Source: Baffinella frigidus
Lineage: Eukaryota > Cryptophyceae > Cryptomonadales > Baffinellaceae
Reading direction: 5' to 3'
Assembly (NCBI GenBank): GCA_026770585.1
Contig: MU646312.1
Span: 605,491-619,651, forward strand
DNA: 14,161 nt
The notes beneath the pieces are model-generated. The model did not search any database. It worked only from the letters and a program-made list of their open reading frames with translations, and was not told where the DNA came from. Below are positions 6,806 to 12,710 of this stretch, in pieces. The position numbers and the translations under genes were made by a program. Positions within the stretch are counted from its first letter, which is position 1. Each line of letters starts with the position of its first letter.

Positions 6806-6956
6806 AGGGTTTAGGGGTTAGGGGTTGGGGTTTAGAAGTTAGGGGTTAGGGGTTAGGGGCTAGGGGCTAGGGGTTAGTGGTTAGGGGTTAGGGGTTAGGG
6901 GTAAGGGGTTAGGGGCTAGGGGCTAGGGGTTAGGGGTTAGGGGTTAGGGTTGAGGG
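6806..6956 (+). repeat. Interstitial telomere-like array T2 (TTAGGGG type)
   Basis: Mainly (TTAGGGG)n with CTAGGGG variants, a different heptamer from T1 and from the arrays near 8100. It starts right after the QLLAQE-coding motif at 6787-6809. A further 15 bp of TTTAGGG-like sequence lies at about 6988-7002. Confidence 0.9.
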
Positions 6957-7009
6957 ATTGTCCTGGGCTAGCAGCTGCGCGTGGGGGAATAGGGTTTAGG
7001 GTACATGGG

Positions 7010-7170
7010 CCACACAGCGGACTTCCAAGGGATTGTGAATAACCCCTAGGCGATAAGACCTAGGACCCTATGGTAGGAACCCCGTAGGGACATAGGGGGG
7101 CTCCTACGGAAAAGGTAACGGAAACTCGGGCATTTCCTGCCTGAAACTCCCTTCGTAGCCCGCTGTGTGG
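7010..7170. mobile_element. Foldback element, family C
   Basis: CCACACAGCGGACTTCCAAG on the left pairs with CGTAGCCCGCTGTGTGG on the right. The core has CCTAGGCGATAAGACCTAGG, CCTATGGTAGG (a mutated form of the shared palindrome) and CCGTAGG. One copy in the window. The right flank TTACTCGAAATTAGTGACAC is the reverse of the sequence following A2. Confidence 0.75.
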
Positions 7171-7543
7171 TTACTCGAAATTAGTGACACGCACCGCCAT
7201 AGGGTCCTACAGTAGGGCTAGCCTTAGGAGTATAGGACCACCCTAGGGGCGAAGCGTGACGAGACTTTTATCAAAGAGACCTTTATGACTCTTGAGATCT
7301 CACGCATATCGTTTCCGGTTTTCGGTTTTCGAGTTTCTGGTTTCGGGTTCCGGGTTTCGGGAGTCGGGTTTCACTCGGTGGAAATCTCCAAGGTCAATTG
7401 CCTCTGGGAAGTTGACTTTTTAAAAAGAGTAAAAAGAGACTTGTAGTCAGCCGAGTGGGTAATGGACCTCTCTGACGCGCGTTTGGTACACTTTCGCGAT
7501 GCGGGGGTTGCGCATCAGGCATATCGTCGCCGCCGCACACCCT
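7171..7543. other. Fragment of an A core and degenerate TTTCGGG repeats
   Basis: 7202-7247 carries CCTACAGTAGG and GGACCACCCTAGG, like a broken family A core without ends. 7313-7372 is a degenerate (GGTTTCG)n run, a telomere-like variant. The rest is unassigned, with short stretches such as GACTTTTTAAAAAGAGT. A GCGGGGGTTGCGCATCAGG block at 7499-7544 recurs at 8063-8104. Confidence 0.55.
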
Positions 7544-8062
7544 GTTTAGGGTTAGGGTTTAGGTGTTAGTTGTTAGTTTTTAATGTTTAGTATTCAGTGT
7601 TTAGTATGAGGGTATATGGTATAAGGGAATAGGGTATAGGGGTTTGGGGTTATGGGTTATGGGTTATGGGTTAGGGTTTGGGGTTTAGGGTATAGGGTAT
7701 TGGGTATAGAGTTTAGGATTGAGGGTTTAGCCGCCGCATACCCTGCACGGTTGAGGGTTTGGTATTCAGTTGTTAGACGTTAGTAGGTGTTTTGTTTTTT
7801 TAGGGTATACCGTATAGGGTTGTGGGGTTAGGTGTTGGGGTTTGGGGTTGAGGGTTTAGGGTTTAGGGTGTATGGTTTAGGGTTTAAGGTTTAGGGTTTA
7901 GGGTGTGAGGTTTTGGGTTTTGGGTTTAAGGTTTAGGGGTTTGGGTTTGGGGTTTAGGGTGTGAGGTTTTGGGTTTAGGGTTTCGGGTTGAGGGTTCGGA
8001 GTTTGGGGTTTAGGGTGTAAGGTTTTGGGTTTAGGGTTTAGGGTTTAGGGTTTAGGGTTGCG
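7544..8062 (+). repeat. Degenerate telomere-like domain T3
   Basis: TTTAGGG mixed with TATAGGG, TTTGGGG, GTGAGG and other variants, broken by CCGCCGCATACCCTGCACGG near 7731-7750. It is much more degenerate than T1 and the array at 8105-8487, suggesting an older or less often homogenised part. Confidence 0.85.
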
Positions 8063-8104
8063 GTGCGGGGGTTCCGCATCAGGAAGATTGTCGCCGCCGC
8101 TGTT

Positions 8105-8487
8105 TCGGGTTTGGGGTTTAGGGTGTAGGGTGTAGGGTTTAAGGTGCAGGGTTTAGGGTTTAGGGTGTAGGGTTTAGGATGTAGGGTTTAGGGTGTAGGG
8201 TTTAGGGTGTAGGGTGTAGGGTGTAGAGTTTAGGGTTTGGGGTTTAGGGTTTAGGGTTTAGGGTTTAGGGTGTAGGGTTTAGGGTGTAGGGTTTGGGGTG
8301 TAGGGTTTAGGGTTTAGGGTTTTGGGGTTCAGGGTGTAGGGTTTAGGGTGTAGGGTGTAGGGTGTAGGGTGTAGGGTTTAGGGTTTAGGGTTTGGGGTTT
8401 AGGGTTTAGGGTTTAGGGTTTAGGGTGTAGGGTTTAGGGTTCAGGGTTTGGAGTTTGGGGTTGAGGGTGTAGGGTGTAGGGTTTGGG
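8105..8487 (+). repeat. Telomere-like array T4 (TTTAGGG and TGTAGGG mixed)
   Basis: Well-preserved heptamers, with TTTAGGG and TGTAGGG alternating in small blocks, G-rich on the plus strand. It ends at 8487, next to a 27-bp GC-rich junction and then C-rich arrays. Confidence 0.94.
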
Positions 8488-8514
8488 CATGCGCACCTCC
8501 CGCGCCGCCAAAAA

Positions 8515-8695
8515 CTAAAACCTCAACCCTAAACCCGTATCGCTAAACCCCAAACCCTAAACCCTAAATCCTAAATCAGGTTCAACGCAATGGAGCCTTC
8601 GGCCATCATAACTAACCCTTAACCCTTAACCCTAATACCTACACCCTACACCCTACACCCTACACCCTACACCCTACACCCTACACCCTACACCC
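8515..8695 (-). repeat. Inverted telomere-like arrays T5 (CCCTAAA then CCCTACA)
   Basis: 8515-8577 is CCCTAAA-like and 8621-8695 is AACCCTT-like, becoming a clean (CCCTACA)n of about eight units at 8641-8695. The orientation is opposite to T4. Between them, 8578-8615 is unique sequence. Confidence 0.92.
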
Positions 8696-8715
8696 AGAGC
8701 CCCCCCCCCATGCCG

Positions 8716-8928
8716 CTGCTGCGTTTCAAACCTCCCACCACCAGCCCTGGGAGGTGGCTCAAATTGTGCTCTGGAACCATTTTTCTAAAGTTGATTTTCG
8801 GTACAAAATGTGTCAGCTTTTGACGCATGTACCCCAGATCTGGGGTAGATGTCAAGGTAAATCGAAAATGTTCCAGACCACTGTTTGAGGCACTTGCAAG
8901 GGCTGGAGGGAGGTTTGAAACGCAGTAG
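8716..8928. mobile_element. Foldback element, family E, copy E1
   Basis: CTGCTGCGTTTCAAACCTCC on the left pairs with GGAGGTTTGAAACGCAGTAG on the right; then CCAGCCCT and CTCAAATTGTGCTCTGGAAC also pair across. The centre is the perfect palindrome TACCCCAGATCTGGGGTA (8830-8847). The inner right arm GTCAAGGTAAATCGAAAATG is identical to that of E2, while the central palindrome is unrelated. Its ends extend about 25 bp further out than those of E2. Confidence 0.85.
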
Positions 8929-8933
8929 CGCTG

Positions 8934-9113
8934 CTACTGGAAAGCCCCAGGGGAAGTTTCAAAAAGTAGCGGAAGCATTTGCTTCCGCTACTTTGGAGCC
9001 ATTTTCACCTCAAAAGGCAATTTCTGCCCCAAGGACATGACCAAAAATCGTCAAAAGGCAACAATAGTGTCGTGTCCAGAGAAATTGAGACTTCCCCTGT
9101 GGCTTTGCAGTAG
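8934..9113. mobile_element. Foldback element, family F, copy F2
   Basis: The ends CTACTGGAAAGCCCCAGGGG and CCCCTGTGGCTTTGCAGTAG match F1. The centre has 15-bp perfect arms AAAGTAGCGGAAGCA and TGCTTCCGCTACTTT (8963-8977 and 8980-8994) around TT, replacing the GCGACAC hairpin of F1. It sits 5 bp from E1 and directly before a TGTAGGG array. Confidence 0.85.
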
Positions 9114-9116
9114 TGG

Positions 9117-9197
9117 GGTTAGGGTGTAGGGTGTAGGGTGTAGGGTGTAGGGTGTAGGGTGTAGGGTGTAAGGTGTAGGGTTGAGGGTTGAGGGTCT
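9117..9197 (+). repeat. (TGTAGGG)n array T6
   Basis: About eight clean TGTAGGG units followed by TTGAGGG variants. It is the same heptamer as the (CCCTACA)n at 8641-8695 in the other orientation, so the E1/F2 pair sits between inverted copies of one array type. Confidence 0.94.
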
Positions 9198-9332
9198 AGG
9201 AGGCATGATACGCAGCAGCTAGTGGCACCAGCCCTCCAAAGTGAAGCCTTTTCACCTTGAGGGTTTCTCGGAATCATACCAGGGTCGCCGAGTCCTAGCT
9301 CTGCCTCAGTCGGTTTAATGGACTATTCTCAA
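9198..9332. other. Spacer with CCTAGCTCTG motif
   Basis: No gene is seen. CCTAGCTCTGCCTCAGTC at 9294-9311 is the first of several copies of a motif that also forms the ends of element J and the 25-bp minisatellite at 10436-10521. AAGTGAAGCCTTTTCACCTT (about 9240-9259) forms a short hairpin. Confidence 0.45.
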
Positions 9333-9534
9333 CCACCAGCAACCCGTAGCAACTTTTACCGGATCCTCGCAAGAATCCGGAATATTTTTTATTTATTTAT
9401 TCGTAAGCCCCTACGGTAGGAGGTCCTAGAGACCTTGAAATTGCTGACGGGGAGATTCAAGGAGAAATCCTTGGTTTGGCTAAAATTTACTACAGTACCC
9501 GACCCGATTATAAGCTGCTACGGATTGCTGGTGG
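9333..9534. mobile_element. Foldback element, family G
   Basis: CCACCAGCAACCCGTAGCAA pairs with GCTGCTACGGATTGCTGGTGG, about 20 bp with two mismatches. The inside has CCTACGGTAGG (9410-9420), a CCTTGAA...TTCAAGG hairpin and an A/T-rich run. Its right end touches the left end of H with no gap. Confidence 0.78.
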
Positions 9535-9631
9535 AAGTTGACACTCTGGGTCCGCGGTACAAACCTGTCAACTTTGGAGCGAAAACGGTCCTCGTCTCGC
9601 CGACTTGGTGATTCTAAACAGACTGAGACAG

Positions 9632-9782
9632 CCACCAACCCTCACGGTTGGACCAAATCATCGATTTTAGACTTGGGATTTACCCTTGCAGAGACCCCGG
9701 ATCCGGGGTCTCTGCAAGGGTACATCAAGGGTAAATCTAAAAGCTTGGATCGACGGTTTGGTCCAATCGTGAGGGTTGGTGG
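9632..9782. mobile_element. Foldback element K with a 42-bp perfect palindrome
   Basis: The outer arms start CCACCAACCCTCACGGTTGG and end GTGAGGGTTGGTGG. The middle, 9681-9722, is a perfect 42-bp palindrome centred on CCGGATCCGG with no loop. Between these, the arms carry imperfectly paired TCGAT...TTTTAGA and GATTTACCC blocks that appear shifted between the two sides. Confidence 0.85.
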
Positions 9783-9795
9783 TGAGCTAGGGTTT

Positions 9796-9948
9796 CTAGC
9801 TCTGTTTTACTTCGATTTCGTCTCCTCATCAATTCGCCCACACCCGAAATTTCTCAGGTAAATTTCATGGGGGGGGTCAAACATCACCTGAGATATTTCG
9901 GGGGGGGCAAATTGATGAGGAGACGAAATCGAAGTGGGACAGAGCTAG
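9796..9948. mobile_element. Foldback element J
   Basis: CTAGCTCTGTTTTACTTCG, then a TTTCGTCTCCTCATCAATT stem, pairs with its reverse complement ending GACAGAGCTAG at 9948. The loop side has a run of Gs near 9869-9876. The terminal CCTAGCTCTGTC motif recurs alone at 9294, about 10012, 10164 and 10433 and, inverted, near 11078. Confidence 0.83.
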
Positions 9949-10060
9949 GATTGCCGGCGTTGGGGGTCTGCTAAAACGCTGAAACTTCGTAACTTGGAGG
10001 GGTTGGAGAGTCTAGCTCTGTCTCGGAATATGTAACCTGTCGTAAATTGTCCCAGGACTA

Positions 10061-10129
10061 AAGGCTAATCCCCAAGTCCTGGTGAAACAAATGTGAAGGC
10101 CAATCCCTAAGTCTTGGTGAAAAAAATGA
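10061..10129 (+). repeat. 35-bp direct repeat, two copies
   Basis: AAGGCYAATCCCYAAGTCYT followed by GGTGAAA occurs at 10061 and 10096. Confidence 0.8.
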
Positions 10130-10184
10130 GTCAACTCCATCCCTATGTTTTTCACCTCCTATTTTAATGCAACCTAGCTCTGTC

Positions 10185-10346
10185 GCAGTCTATTTGGGCT
10201 CACCAATGTGCTTCCCCCGGGCTCCTGAACCCTGGACCAGGGGCACCGCGAGGCACGCATAGAGCTGGAGCGCAAGATCGCCTCCCTGCAGCGCGCGGAT
10301 AAGGTAGCAGACTATTCGTGCTCACCAATGTGGTTCCCCCGGGCTC
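10185..10346 (+). repeat. 40-bp direct repeats 82 bp apart
   Basis: 10185-10224 and 10307-10346 share GCAGWCTATTYGKGCTCACC followed by AATGTGSTTCCCCCGGGCTC. The spacer is unique and GC-rich. No gene is seen. Confidence 0.85.
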
Positions 10347-10435
10347 TTTCCGCTCCAAAGTTGACGGATATGGACCGCACACCCAGCGTGTCAACTTGAG
10401 AAAAGCCTGACAGCCAACCCGCGTGAGGCAATCCT

Positions 10436-10521
10436 AGCTCTGCCTCAGTCCAGAAATTATAGCTCTGTCTCAGTCCAGAAATCCTGGCTCTGCCTCAGTC
10501 CAGAAATTATAGCTCTGTCTG
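10436..10521 (+). repeat. 25-bp minisatellite, 3.4 copies
   Basis: The unit begins AGCTCTGYCTCAGTCCAGAA (starts at 10436, 10461, 10486 and a partial at 10511). The last 5 bases alternate between TTTAT-like and TCCT-like forms, so copies 1 and 3 resemble each other more than copy 2. The unit is an expanded copy of the J-end motif. Confidence 0.9.
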
Positions 10522-10585
10522 GTGTTCCTCCGAGGAACACGGTGGGGGGTTGCCCAAACGCTGAAAATGCTTGAGTCTGGAGGGT

Positions 10586-10774
10586 CACTAGCCCTGGGAG
10601 GTTGCTCAAATAGTGCTCTGGAGCAAAGAAGTTTTAAAACTCCGAAAGTAGCTAAAAGTCCCATGCTCGTACAAATCTTATATCGTTTGTGTCAGCGGGG
10701 TCGAATCGACCCCGCTGTCAAGGTAAATCGAAAATGTTCCAGGGCACTATTTGAGCCAGTTCCCAGGGCTGGTG
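10586..10774. mobile_element. Foldback element, family E, copy E2
   Basis: CACTAGCCCTGGGAGGTTGC pairs with CCAGTTCCCAGGGCTGGTG; then CTCAAATAGTGCTCTGGA pairs with TCCAGGGCACTATTTGAG. The centre is a 23-bp palindrome at 10694-10716 (11-bp arms AGCGGGGTCGA and TCGACCCCGCT around one A). The right inner arm GTCAAGGTAAATCGAAAATG is identical to E1. Confidence 0.85.
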
Positions 10775-10786
10775 GGGTGGCTAGGG

Positions 10787-10831
10787 CGCACCAATGAACA
10801 TGCCGACAATGAGGACGAACGCGAGCGTGTC
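10787..10831 (-). pseudogene. Fragment encoding a hydrophobic peptide (LAFVLIVGMFIGA)
   Basis: The minus strand reads DTLAFVLIVGMFIGA. The same peptide occurs at 11816-11872, with one silent difference (ATT for ATC), and related forms lie nearby. It looks like one membrane-spanning segment, but no complete gene surrounds it. The plus-strand block containing ATGAACATGCCGAC is conserved at DNA level, so this may be a DNA repeat rather than constrained protein. Confidence 0.4.
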
Positions 10832-11074
10832 AACTTAAGCATAGTCGGACAGAGTGAGGTGTCAACTTAAGCATAGTCGGACAGAGTGAGGTGTCAACTT
10901 AAGCATAGTCGGACAGAGTGAGGTGTCAACTTAAGCATAGTGGGACAGAGTGAGGTGTCAACTTAAGCATAGTCGGACAGAGTGAGGTGTCAACTTAAGC
11001 ATAGTCGGACAGAGGTGTCAACTTAAGCATAGTCGGACAGAGGTGTCAACTTAAGCATAGTCGGACAGAGTGAG
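10827..11074 (+). repeat. 32/28-bp minisatellite, 8 copies
   Basis: Units start at 10827, 10859, 10891, 10923, 10955, 10987, 11015 and 11043. Six are 32 bp and two (10987, 11015) lack TGAG and are 28 bp. The unit begins GTGTCAACTTAAGCATAGTC. Only one internal base change was seen (unit 4, C to G), so it is recent or homogenised. The first 12 bases resemble the outermost bases of element H. Confidence 0.96.
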
Positions 11075-11111
11075 GCACAGAGCTAGGATTTCTGGCGCCC
11101 CGAGGAACACG

Positions 11112-11252
11112 TTTCATCTCCACAAAATTATTAATTAATTGCTTTTGGCGCAACGAAATTTACTACACAGATGCTCTAATATTACTTTTATGACCAAATC
11201 GTGTAGTAATTTTCGTTGCCCAAAAGCAATTAATTAATACTTGTATGGAAAT
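11112..11252. mobile_element. Foldback element, family I, copy I2, with CACG target duplication
   Basis: The arms TTTCATCTCC...TTAATTAATTGCTTTTG and CAAAAGCAATTAATTAA...GGAAAT pair over about 55 bp. The inner part (AAATTTACTACAC and GTGTAGTAATTTTCGTTGCC) matches I1. CACG occurs on both sides (11108-11111 and 11253-11256). An uninterrupted version of the flanking sequence (CGAGGAACACGGTGGGGG) exists at 10531-10548, supporting insertion with a 4-bp duplication. Confidence 0.82.
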
Positions 11253-11373
11253 CACGTTGGGGGTTTGCCAAAAGGCCCAAAACGCTGAAAATTCTTGAGT
11301 TGGGAGGGCTGGAGAGTGGCTGGGCCGCATCTATGAACATGCCTCATGCAAAAGTGCAGGCTCCTACCAGCGT

Positions 11374-11540
11374 AAGTACCTCGCTGGCGTTAGCTTTTTG
11401 CATGACCAAGCGACGAAAAATTCAATCTACTGCAGAGGGCGGATGGATAGGGAAAAGGCCACGTCCCATGGGACCAACAGGTAGGTGCCTGCACGCAGGC
11501 TTGCACAGTCATCTGAAAAGCTAACGCCAGCGAGGTACTT
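11374..11540. repeat. Extra M terminus in inverted orientation
   Basis: 11374-11398 is a perfect 25-bp inverted copy of 11516-11540 (the left end of M2: AAAAGCTAACGCCAGCGAGG then TACTT). M2 therefore has three termini in 290 bp. The 117-bp spacer between the two is unrelated to the inside of M. Confidence 0.85.
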
Positions 11541-11663
11541 AGAGCCTACGGATTGCCTACGGTAGGAGCCCCCCTCCTAGGACTTTTAGAGACCTTTTGT
11601 TTCAACGTCGTAGGAGGAGGGGGGGTTCCTACCGTAGGCTAAGGGGTCCGCTGGCGCTAGCTT
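11518..11663. mobile_element. Foldback element, family M, copy M2
   Basis: AAGCTAACGCCAGCG (11518-11532) and CGCTGGCGCTAGCTT (11649-11663) bound a 146-bp copy of M1 with few changes. CCTACGGTAGG (11556-11566) and CCTACCGTAGG (11628-11638) are both kept. Confidence 0.87.
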
Positions 11664-11667
11664 GTGG

Positions 11668-11709
11668 CATCATGCCGAGGACGAAGGCGAGCGTCCCGAT
11701 CTCTTTGCC
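11668..11709 (-). pseudogene. Fragment encoding GKEIGTLAFVLGMM
   Basis: The minus strand reads GKEIGTLAFVLGMM and stays open into the M2 right end as PQASASGPLSLR before a stop. Related to the fragments at 10787-10831 and 11816-11872, with three residues (LIV to L) shortened. Confidence 0.4.
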
Positions 11710-11747
11710 TCAACGGAGAGCCATCTCTGCCGTAAGATGGGAGTGGC

Positions 11748-11751
<4 letters not shown>

Positions 11752-11791
<40 letters not shown>

Positions 11792-11815
11792 GAGAGCGAG
11801 AGAGAGAGAGAGAGA
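11752..11815. repeat. (GA)n microsatellite with GC interruptions
   Basis: GA repeats with two GAGC interruptions at regular spacing. Long Arg/Glu or Ser/Leu reading frames across it are low-complexity artefacts. Confidence 0.96.
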
Positions 11816-11872
11816 GGGTGCACCAATGAACATGCCGACGATGAGGACGAACGCGAGCGTCCCGATCTCGAG
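11816..11872 (-). pseudogene. Fragment encoding LEIGTLAFVLIVGMFIGAP
   Basis: The minus strand reads LEIGTLAFVLIVGMFIGAP, a plausible membrane helix. Upstream the frame includes EQNLSNRKP and meets a stop without an ATG. Downstream it runs into the GA tract. Parent gene unknown. Confidence 0.42.
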
Positions 11873-12705
11873 CGGCTTCCGGTTGCTCAGGTTCTGCTCG
11901 AGCGGTCGGCGATGGTCAAGCAAGCGTCCCCTTGGCAAGCGCTGTCAGAGGAAGGAGGGCGGATGGCATGAGCGCAGAGTGGAGAGAGAGAGGGAGGAGG
12001 AGCTCCTATCAGTCCCCCCCGCATGGAGCCGCTCGGACGCGGAGACATCCCTCTGGTTTCTCTGCCACGGACCCTGCGGCTAGTTGTTTCGGCCGACGCT
12101 ATCTGGCAGGGGTGGGTTTACCGTGAACACGGCCGTGAGCCCGTTCCACGGGGCAGTAACCACCCATTCAAAGGGAAGCGTCACGCGCACCATGCTGCCC
12201 CGTCTCTTTCCCAGCTGTCTGTCCAGGTCCAAGCGCGATCAGCCGTGGCAGGAAGGTTGTTCGACGTCCGAAAAAATGTCAAACAAAATCCGATGGAGAA
12301 CTCCGACGGACAGGCAAAATTCGGGTGAGCACCCTTTAGCAGGATTTTTCTCACATCGCAACGTGGGGGCCTAGGTGGTTGAGGGTTTTTTTTGCTCTCC
12401 TCGCGTGGTATGAGTGGCCCGCAAGGAGAGTGGTCCATACATTTTTGCCCAAGTCCGGGGCAACTGTGTATGGAATAGGCAGAGGCCCCCACGCAACGGG
12501 GTGCTCTGCGGGGAGCCATTGGGGAGTGACACGCTGTCCGGTTCGCCGGGCTTGTGCGGGGAGCTCCTTCGTGGTTTTTCCTTATGGGTAGTGGCAGTTT
12601 CTTGGGCAGGAAAAATCTGATGCAGACCCCAGATGTTTTCCTAACCTCGCCTCAATTCTTGCACCGTGCATTCTCACTTTCGAATAAAGTCAATAAGTGT
12701 CAATA
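11873..12705. other. Unassigned GC-rich region
   Basis: Open frames of 60-110 codons exist on both strands (for example plus 12023-12328 and minus 12181-12519), but none shows a recognisable domain, repeat, signal peptide or mutual support. A real exon cannot be excluded. AATAAA at 12683-12688, just before a GTCAATAAGT tandem pair, would fit a plus-strand poly(A) signal if a gene ended here. Confidence 0.35.
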
Positions 12706-12710
12706 AGTGC

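Larger units (their letters stand above)
9535..10397. mobile_element. Larger inverted-repeat element H (~860 bp) with nested foldbacks
   Basis: 47-bp terminal inverted repeats at 9535-9581 and 10351-10397. Both start AAGTTGACACKCTGGGT on their own strand and end with TGTCAACTTTGGAGCG or a close match. The inside holds foldbacks K and J and short direct repeats, but no transposase or other gene. The two ends yield similar short open frames (WVRGTNLSTLERK and WVCGPYPSTLERK), a consequence of the inverted repeat. No clear target-site duplication. Confidence 0.68.

Noticed and set aside
6319-9197. Functional chromosome end
   Set aside because: Arrays are degenerate, internal and in both orientations with unique DNA on both sides.
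10827-11074. CRISPR array
   Set aside because: Repeats are contiguous 32- and 28-bp tandems with no unique spacers, in a eukaryotic context.
11597-11971. Open frame with long Arg/Glu/Ser tract
   Set aside because: The tract is translation of the (GA)n microsatellite, and its start lies inside element M2.
12023-12519. Possible genes at plus 12023-12328 and minus 12181-12519
   Set aside because: No domain, composition or homology signal; they overlap each other on opposite strands with no reason to prefer one.
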